From Delphinapterus leucas (Eukaryota; Chordata; Mammalia; Artiodactyla; Monodontidae): 64,000 nucleotides of DNA. Under the pieces are notes generated by a model that saw only the letters and a program-made list of their open reading frames with translations, ran no database searches and was not told where the DNA came from. The position numbers and the translations under genes were made by a program. Of the stretch, positions 12,801 to 21,800 are shown in pieces. The stretch covers positions 10,424,451 to 10,488,450 of the forward strand of contig NW_022097996.1 in assembly GCF_002288925.2 (NCBI RefSeq). The letters run 5' to 3'. How positions within the stretch are numbered: position 1 is the first letter of the stretch; each line of letters starts with the position of its first letter.

Positions 12801-15800
12801 ACACACGGCCTTCGTAAATTTCCCTGAATGAGAAAAGGAAAAGTGGCTCACGATGACTCTGCTTGCTTTTGACACACAGAGCGCTCACACCGCGTGGGGT
12901 GGGGGGCTTGAACCTTCACAGCGCCCCGTCCTTCCCTTTTTCCTTGACCTCCAATCCTTTTCTCCATCCACAGAAACAGTCTCTCCTAATCCCCAGCCTG
13001 TCCCCAGTCTCCCTCCTTTGCCCCTGGCATTTCACCTGGCCTACCACCCTCTCCTGTTTGAGCCATTCTACCTTTGCTCGATTCTTACTCAGTGCCTCCA
13101 CCCCCGTGCCCCCAACCTTCCTTTAAATGTGTTTGGAATCCTGCGATTCTACCTACGCTCACCCACCCGTTTTACACATCTGTAGGGTAAACTCCAAATT
13201 CCTTGGAACGGCCTTCAAGACATTCCACCTGCTTCCAACTGGCCTTTCCCATCTCTCCCCACCCCCCTGTCAGTGTCAACCCCTGGCTTTAACCAGCCTG
13301 AGGACAGCAAAGAGCAACTGAGATGTACCAGGGACTTGTGCTAAGCACTTTGCATGCATCATGTCATCACATCCTCCCCATAACCCTCTGAGGCGGCTCT
13401 GGTCTTCTTACAAGTGAACACACTGCCATTCGGAGGAATCGTATAGTTTTCCCAGGGTCACCCGGCTCATAAGAAGAGAGCTAGGACTTCAAGCCTCTGC
13501 CCTCTCCTCTACTCACCTGATGCTTCTTATTCCTGGGATGTCCTGAAACCTAGTTCACTATGTCGTCCCTGTGGAGAATGCCTCCTCCTTCTTTTCACGT
13601 CCCTAAATCTTATCCATCTTTTAAGGTGTAGTTCGTCCCACCCTTTCAAGTGGGAACACCTGGGCAGCAGAAAGACTATGAGTTTTGAGGTTAAACAGAT
13701 CAGTGCCCAAGGTCTGGCCCTGCTACTTACTAGCTGTGTGACTTTGAACACATTAGCTACCGTCTCTGAACCTCAGCTTTCTCATCTGTAAAATGGACAT
13801 CATTGCACGGACTTCATTATAGGAATTTTGTAACTGTTAGATTTCGTCCTCCTTCTCTTAAAAATGAGTAAAAGAATACCAGCTAGTTTCCTCTTTGTTT
13901 TCACCCCACAATAGCCACCGTTGTCTCTTAACATTTTATCGTGCTTTCCCCTGTAGGTCTGGGAAGCCCAGTGATGGCTCAGCTCTGATGCCCCACATAG
14001 ATGCTTTTAAGCGCTCTCTGCAGGAGAAGATGACGGAAATTGGGATAAGAAATGGCTGGAAATATGATAGCTATAAAAAGAGTTTCCTGATCCAGGAGGT
14101 AAGATCCTTATAAAGTGAAGGGGGCAGCGAGGTTGGGTAGTGGTTTTCTTCCCAGCAGGATTTTGGAGGTTGCCTGTCTTTTCCCACCTGTTTCCCTGGA
14201 GTGTCCAGGGTCTGGGTGGACCTTATAGCAGGCACTGTGGGATACAGAACATAGTGGGATGGGGCAAAGAGAAGCGGTCCTGAGTCTGCTACAGACGTAG
14301 CAAGTTTTGTCCCACTGAGAAGAAAGGAAGAGTAAATGCTGAGATTGTCAAGTAGCCCCAGTTCCCAAGAAGAATCTTCAAAGAATCCTTAGAAGTATAA
14401 ACATTTGAACCCACTTGTAACGTTCTCACTGAGTTCTTTATCATTTTTGCCAATATCATGAAGTATTATCCACAGTGGTGAAGTTTAAAGAAGTGTCTTT
14501 TTTTGCAGATCGTTTTTTAGTTTTGAGGCCTCAAGACTCTTGTCTGTGACTCATTTGCTTAGTCCAGGCTGCCTTAGTCTGTTTGGGCTGCTGTAACAAA
14601 TACCATAGGCCAGGCAGCTTACAAACAGCAGAAATTTACTTCTCACAGTGCTGGAACTGCAAGTATAAGATCAAGGCGCAGGCAGATTTGGTGTCCGGTT
14701 GGGCCTGCTTCCTGGTTCACGGGTGGCCATCTTTTTGCTGTGTGCTTACATGGCAGACGGGGCAGAGGAGCTCTCTGGGGTCCTGTCTATAAGGGGAATC
14801 ATCCCAATTGGGAGGGCTCCCTCCTTAAGACCTAGTCACCTCCAAAGGCCCCACCTCCTAATGCCATCACATTGGGGTTTAAGATTTCAACAGAAGAATC
14901 TGGGGGAACGTGACTATTCAGTCCCCAGCACAGGCCCATCCCAAATTACAGGGTAACACTAGAGAAATCGCCTGTGCCTCCCCCGCCCTCCCCCAAATGC
15001 CCCATCCCAGCAGCTTGCATGCACCCGAGTTCAACTCTGCAAATAGTTATCGAGTTTTCTGAGGTGCCCGGCACTGCGGGAAGCACTTGGGGACATAAAA
15101 GTGCTTCAGATAAAGTTCCTGCTTGTGAGGAGTTCACAGTGGCGGAGACGTGTGAACAGCCAACGATAATACAGGGCAGAGGAGGCGGTGGCCGTACACC
15201 GGGAACCCCTGCCCTGCTTCTATTAAGGGATTGTCACAAATGGCTTTTTGTTAACGTGGATTCTCAGATAAGCGCCATCCTGGGAGGCCTGGAGGGACAC
15301 ATCCTCAGAAAGAAGAGGAGGATTTATGAGTCTCTCAGCACCTCTGTTCAGAACGACCTGAAGCCCTGTTACGAAGGTGGGCCCCCGAGAGTAATTTTTC
15401 CACCTCCTCCTCCTGGGTCTGTCGGCTCCTTTAGCATCCTAGTCTGCTGCTCCCCCTTCAAAGTATTTGTCCTCCTGTGTCCTGAGTCCCCATAACACTC
15501 CTGCTCTACAAATTAAAACCAAACAATTGCAAGGGTGTGGGGAGAGGTCAGTCATGACCCATTTCTATCTGTGTGTTTCTAGTTCTTTCTGTCCACCCTT
15601 TATCTAGACACCTTGCTTCTCCTCTCCGTGCTGCATCTCAGCTAATTAAACTATAAAATCCATTATCCAGTTCTCATCCTTATTTTCTTTAAGTATTTGT
15701 AAACTCACTTTCCAACTTTTTCTGGGTTTGGTGGTCCCACTGTTTTTTTTTTCTGGGGTGGGCGGGTGAGTTTGGAATTTTGGAAGCTCCTGCTTAATTC

Positions 15801-18800
15801 ACTCATTAGATTTTCAACATGAAAATGATCTAAATATTGAGTTAGTGTTTTGTATCATGTTATTCTATTTCCACGGTGTAGAAAATGGTGCTACATGTAT
15901 GAATATATATAAGTGTATGTAGGTAGGTATGTATAATACATATGTGTGTGTATGTGTGTATAGTTTGTTTGCTTGTCTTTTTTTTAATGTGCTTTTTAAA
16001 TTTATTTTGTATTTTTAAAATAAATTTATTTATTTATTTTTGGCTGCGTTGGGTCTTCGTTGCTGCGCGCAGGCTTTCTGTAGCTGCGGTGAGCGGGGGC
16101 CACTCTTCATTGTGGTGTACGGGCTTCTTATGGCAGTGGCTTCTCTTGTTGCGGAGCACGGGCTCTAGGCGTCCGGGCTTCGCTAGTTGTGGCACGTGGG
16201 CTTCAGTAGTTGTGGCTCGTGGGCTCTAGAGCACAGGCTTAGTAGTTGTGGCGCACTGGCTTAGTTGCTCTGTGGCATGTGGGATCTTCCCAGACCAGGG
16301 CTTGAACCCGTGTCCCCTGCATTGGCAGGCAGATTCTTAACCACTGCACCACCAGGGAGGTCCCTGTTTGCTTGTCTGTCTTTCTGATGCTAAAGGTCTC
16401 TAAGCAAGTCCTTGCTGTGCTGTGACTGTGACTATCATTTTTGCCAGAGGCAGCTCAGATCACGGGCAAAAAAGCATGTGAAAGAATGAAAGATGTCCTC
16501 AGAAGAGGGCTGGACCAGCAGGTGGACGAGGGCATGTTCGAACGGGCTCAAGAAAGGATGCAGCACCAATTTCACCAGCTGAAGGTATTTGACATCCATG
16601 GTTTGAATTCCAGTCCCAAAGAGGCTCCTGGGGGAGCACAGGAAGCAGGTACAGAAGACAGAAGAAGTAGTAGTTGTTTGGGCCCAAATAGAGCCGGATG
16701 CCTTCTCTAGAGAGGGCCCAACCGATGGCCATGATTCTGGGGAGGGGGCCAGCCTCCACTGCCACCACATGCTGGCTCGGGCTTCTCTCTGAGACCGTGG
16801 CTTCAGAAATGCAGCCCCTCCAGCTCTCTCCTGCCTCTTTCCTCTTTACTGAGTCATCACTAGGACAACTGTAATATCTAGAGGGGATACTAAGCTCTTC
16901 ACAAACATGAGTTCATTGAATCCCCAGCAACTCTGTGAAGTATACTCTTATTGTTCCCATTTTACAGATGAGAAAACGGAGGCAAAGAGAGGTATATCAA
17001 GAGGTCACACAGCTAGTAAGTTACAGAGCGGGGATTTGGGACCAGGTAACCTGGCTCCAGCAATAGCATAATCTTAAGACAGATTTTTTTTTTTAAATGA
17101 GGGAAAATGACTTGTCTACATAAAATACCAATAGATAAATGCCAGTCAACTACTATAGGTCAGTCTGTTACAGTCCCTGGCATAGATTTAGGTGTGACGC
17201 TGTCTATCTCAGAAGACAGTTCCTAACAGTTTCCTCAAACCTAAGTGCTTCTGTCAAGTATGCTTGGATGATCTTATCCCAGCCCTGGGTCTCTTAGCTA
17301 GCCAACCCCTCCCCAAGTAATATAAATTCTTTGTTTTAGTCCAAGGTACTGCTGGCTGACCCCCCCCCCCCCCCCCCAGGCCCCAAGCCAATAGGGTTTC
17401 CAAATTCATCAGCCTCAGTCCAGGCTTAGCTGACTCTCTCCCAACCTCCTGAGGACCCCGGCTCCTTGCTATTTCCGTCCACCTCTGAACCAGCCTGCTT
17501 CCTGAAACCTGCTTCTGCACAGTCTCCTCTCCCCGCATCACCACTGTTATGGAAAATACATTTCTCCACAATACAAGGCATGTAATATCTCTTGGACCAG
17601 GCCAAGAGGTATCTCATTTACCAGGCGTGGTTTAGTTTCCATCATTTAACATATTACCACCGACTACAAATACCTGCAGAAAATTTGCCAAACTCTACAG
17701 CTGCCAATCCCCACTGAATGTATAAAAACCGGCCCTTAAGGTGCCCAAGAAAACAATTCCACGGAAAAATGATTAGCACGTTGAGCATGTACAAATGCAT
17801 CTTAAGTGACAGCCATGCAGGAAAGTGAAACTGGGCAAGACCACAGAGGGTTCCCATTCTCTGATCTGACAAACAAGGAAGCTGAGGCCAAGGGCATGAG
17901 GTACTAGAACAAGGTTCACAGATGCAGCCGAGATTAGAGCTTTGGGTTCCCAGCCTGGTGCATTGAAGAAAAGACCATAAGACCTGGAGTCAGGAGATGC
18001 AGGTTCAAAACTAGGCTCTGTCAGGCTAGTGGAGAGTCCAGTGTTTTTCAATGGGAGGCAAGAGATGCTTAGAAGAGGAAAACTGGTTTAGTTGATAGAA
18101 CGACTGAGAGTAGCAAGAAGACATTTCTCAGGTAGTTGGAAAGTTATATATTAATGGTGTATTATGAAATGCAGGAGGTCAACAAACATTTACGCAGTGA
18201 CTAAATGCATGATAGGACAATGGGACGGTGACCCTCTCTTTGCCTCTTTTTCTGTCTCTGCGGTGGCTGTTCTCCCCCCACCACGCCTCTGTGACTCCTC
18301 GTTACTCCTGATTTGGTCGTTCAGCATCAGAGGTACAATTTCCACGAGTCTAGGAAAGGAGATACAAAGGCAGGTGGGACCCCTCAGAAATGTTGTCCTG
18401 ATGACTCTGGTCACCCAGGGTATTCTCAAGCGGTCCACCCTTGGACCTGACTTTGAAAAATGTGCCAAAATGCAAACTTTGAAAAAGTTGCCAAAAGACA
18501 ACCCCAGTCGCTAACACTCTCTGGCTGGGGGATTGGGTGGGGTCCCTTTCATGAGATTCCTTTCCCTTAGGCTGTGCCCTCCTAACAGAATGACCGTCCT
18601 TTGTCGTGTAGAATGGAATCACGGAGAAGGTGAAGGGCAGCGTCACCACCATGCTGACCCTTGCTTCGTCCCAGGGGGATGGGCTCTACAAGGAGCTTGC
18701 AGGTAAATACATACAACCTTTGCATAAAGGGTGATGATGCCACACCCCTACCCCCCAAACTGTGGTTGCTCTTTGCTGGATTTAAAGAAATTAAGTTAGG

Positions 18801-21800
18801 AAGAATTTCTAGGGCAAGGGATGGAGATGATAAGAACATGACTGCCCCCTCCTTTGCTGAGCACCCAGCTGAGACCAAGCATTATATTCGGGTTTTGTGT
18901 ACAACGTCTCACCACATTCTTACATTCCCCCTCAGGGGCAGGCATTCTTGCTCCATTTTGCAGATGCAGAAACTTAGATAATGTGCTGAGGATCCATAGC
19001 TGGAAAGCGGCAAAGTCAAATCCATACCTCTGTCCTGGTGTCTCCATAAACCCATTCTTTTAGATTGATATCTTCCCATGAGAAGCCTCATTTTCTGGTT
19101 GTGGTGGAGAAGGTTTGTTTTCATCCACCAGGAAGCTGGGGATGCAGCACCAGGGGCATGTGGTACAGGCAACCATCTCCCCTTCACACCATGGGCTCCA
19201 CCAGGTCCCCTGGTGTAAACTGGAAAGTGTAAACTGGTGCAAACAGCGACTGGGCAATTTCTAGCAAAATTAAAAACGTGCACATCCTTTGGCCCAGCAA
19301 TCCTTCTTCTAGGCATTTATCCTCTGATATCCTCATACATGGCAGAGTGGCACGTGCACAAGGTTATTCAGGGCAGCATTGTTCATGGTGTCAAGACCTC
19401 AAAGATCCATCCATAGACTTAGGGGTCGTGATGGTTAAGCTACACCACTAGTAGAGGACCTTGCAACTGGTTAAAAAAAAAAGCAGCTTTATATGTAGCT
19501 GTAAGAAACAAGCTCCAAGATATATAGTAAAGTAAAAAAAAAAAAAAGCATGTAATATGTTGCCATTCGTGAGAGAAAAAAAGGAAAAGCATATGTTCAT
19601 GTCTGTATATGCAGAAAAATCTCCATGGGATACACAGCAACTGGTCACACTGGTTGTCTCTAAGGAGGGGAACTGGAGGCTGGAGAATGGGGAGGGCAGA
19701 GACTTGCTTTGCACTGGGTCTTTTAGGTTTTAAACTATGTGCACAGTTGCCTGCTTGGGAAAAAAAAGAGCTGCTGCCTTTGGTGAGTCCTTTGGTGAGG
19801 GCAGAGACTCGCTTTGCACTGGGTCTTTTAGGTTTTAAACTATGTGCACAGTTGCCTGCTTGGGAAAAAAAAGAGCTGCTGCCTTTGGTGAGTCCATCAG
19901 GGTGAAAGTGGTCAGGGCTATTTCCAAAGAAAAAGCCACAATTTCCGCTTCTAAAGATCTGTCCTGCACTTAACGTATTTCTTTGGAAATCATCGTTCTC
20001 TCCGAATTCTGGCTGGTGAGGCGGCCATCTAACCTGTTCCTAGTGGTCTCTGGGAAGGAGCTACGACACCCTTGCACTGCAATTTATCGATCTTTCCCAT
20101 GACCATCTGTCTTGAACCTGTTTTAAGATTAGAGTCACTCAATCGTGTCTTCTTTTAAGAACCCCCCCCCCCCATCAGGGTGAAAGTGGTCAGGGCTATT
20201 TCCAAAGAAAAAGCCACAATTTCCGCTTCTAAAGATCTGTCCTGCACTTAACGTATTTCTTTGGAAATCATCGTTCTCTCCGAATTCTGGCTGGTGAGGC
20301 GGCCATCTAACCTGTTCCTAGTGGTCTCTGGGAAGGAGCTACGACACCCTTGCACTGCAATTTATCGATCTTTCCCATGACCATCTGTCTTGAACCTGTT
20401 TTAAGATTAGAGTCACTCAATCGTGTCTTCTTTTAAGAACCCCCCCCCCCCCCCCGCTCGAAGTGGTCAAAGGTCTTCCGACTCTCCAGGTCTCACAGAC
20501 AGAAAATGCTCCCCTGAGTTTGATGTAAATTACTCTTTGCCATAATTTAAGACCGTCTCCTTTTCTTCCCATCACCAGCGAATATACACTATGTAGGGAG
20601 TACTGTGCCAGGTACCAAAGAGGTCTGAAACAGTGCCTGCTCTGAGTCTTAGCTGGTTGTTAAGACAAGATGTGCAAGACCGTAAATCACAATAGCAGAT
20701 CATATGCATTCAGTCTCCAAGAAACCACAGCCCCCTCCTAGGCGCTGGGCAGTGTTCTAGGTACTGAGGATACAGCAGTGACCAATACAGACAAAAATCT
20801 CCACCTTCATGGAGCTTACAGCCCAGAGGGCAGAAGGTAGGCAGGAAGCAGAATAAATAAAGTGTGTGGCAAGCCGAAGAGCGATACATGCTATGGAGAA
20901 AAATAAAGCAGGGAAGGAGAGAGAGACGTCCCGGAGGAGGGGCCAGGGTGGCCAGGGAAGGTCTCACTGGAAATGTGACATTTATACAAAAACCTGAGGG
21001 AGGGGATGCACTTGGGCACCAGACTGTTATTCCCACAGTGCAGAAGACAGTGGTTATTCAGGGCTGGGACACTGGGGTAGCTTCAAGTAAGCTGGGCCCT
21101 AGAATGGAGTCTGGAAGGATAAATATGATTTAAGAGGCAGTGAGGAAATGGGAGACCTTCTAGACTCAGGAGAAAGACAAATAGACTCAGGGTTCTGACT
21201 CCCTTCTTTTTTTTTTTTTGTGGTACGCGGGCCTCTCACTGCTGTGGCCTCTCCCGTTGCGGAGCACAGGCTCTGGACGCACAGGCTCAGTGGCCGTGGC
21301 TCACGGGCCCAGCCGCTCCGTGGCATGTGGGATCTTCCCGGACTGGGGCATGAACCCACGTCCCCTGCATCGGCAGGCGGACTCTCAACCACTGCGCCAC
21401 CAGGGAAGCCCCTGACTCCCTTCTTGGTCAAGGTCTTGGCTCCCCATCACTGGCCAGCTCAGGGTGGGTGGGTCTGAGTCATGATGCGGGGCATATAGAG
21501 CCAAGGGCGATGGAGAGGCTTTCAGGAGCAATGCCAGAGCCAACCCCAAGGTCAGTCTGAAGTGTCCCTTCAAAGAGGACTGTGTTTGTCAGGGTTCTCC
21601 AAAGAAACAGAACCAATAGAATGTATACGTATGTCCATACATAGAGAGAGAAAGAGATCATTTTAAGGGATTGGCTCATGCAACTACGGCAGTTTTGTGC
21701 ATCCAAAATCTGATAAGGGAGGCCAGCAGGCTGGAGATACAAGAAAGACTTGCAGTTCAAGTCCAAAAGCAGTCTGCTGGAGAATTAATTCCCTCTTGCT

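Noticed and set aside
14974..15495. 173-codon frame containing NUGGC exon F
   Set aside because: Only 15268-15376 is exon by splice sites and phase; the rest is L2 and intron read-through.
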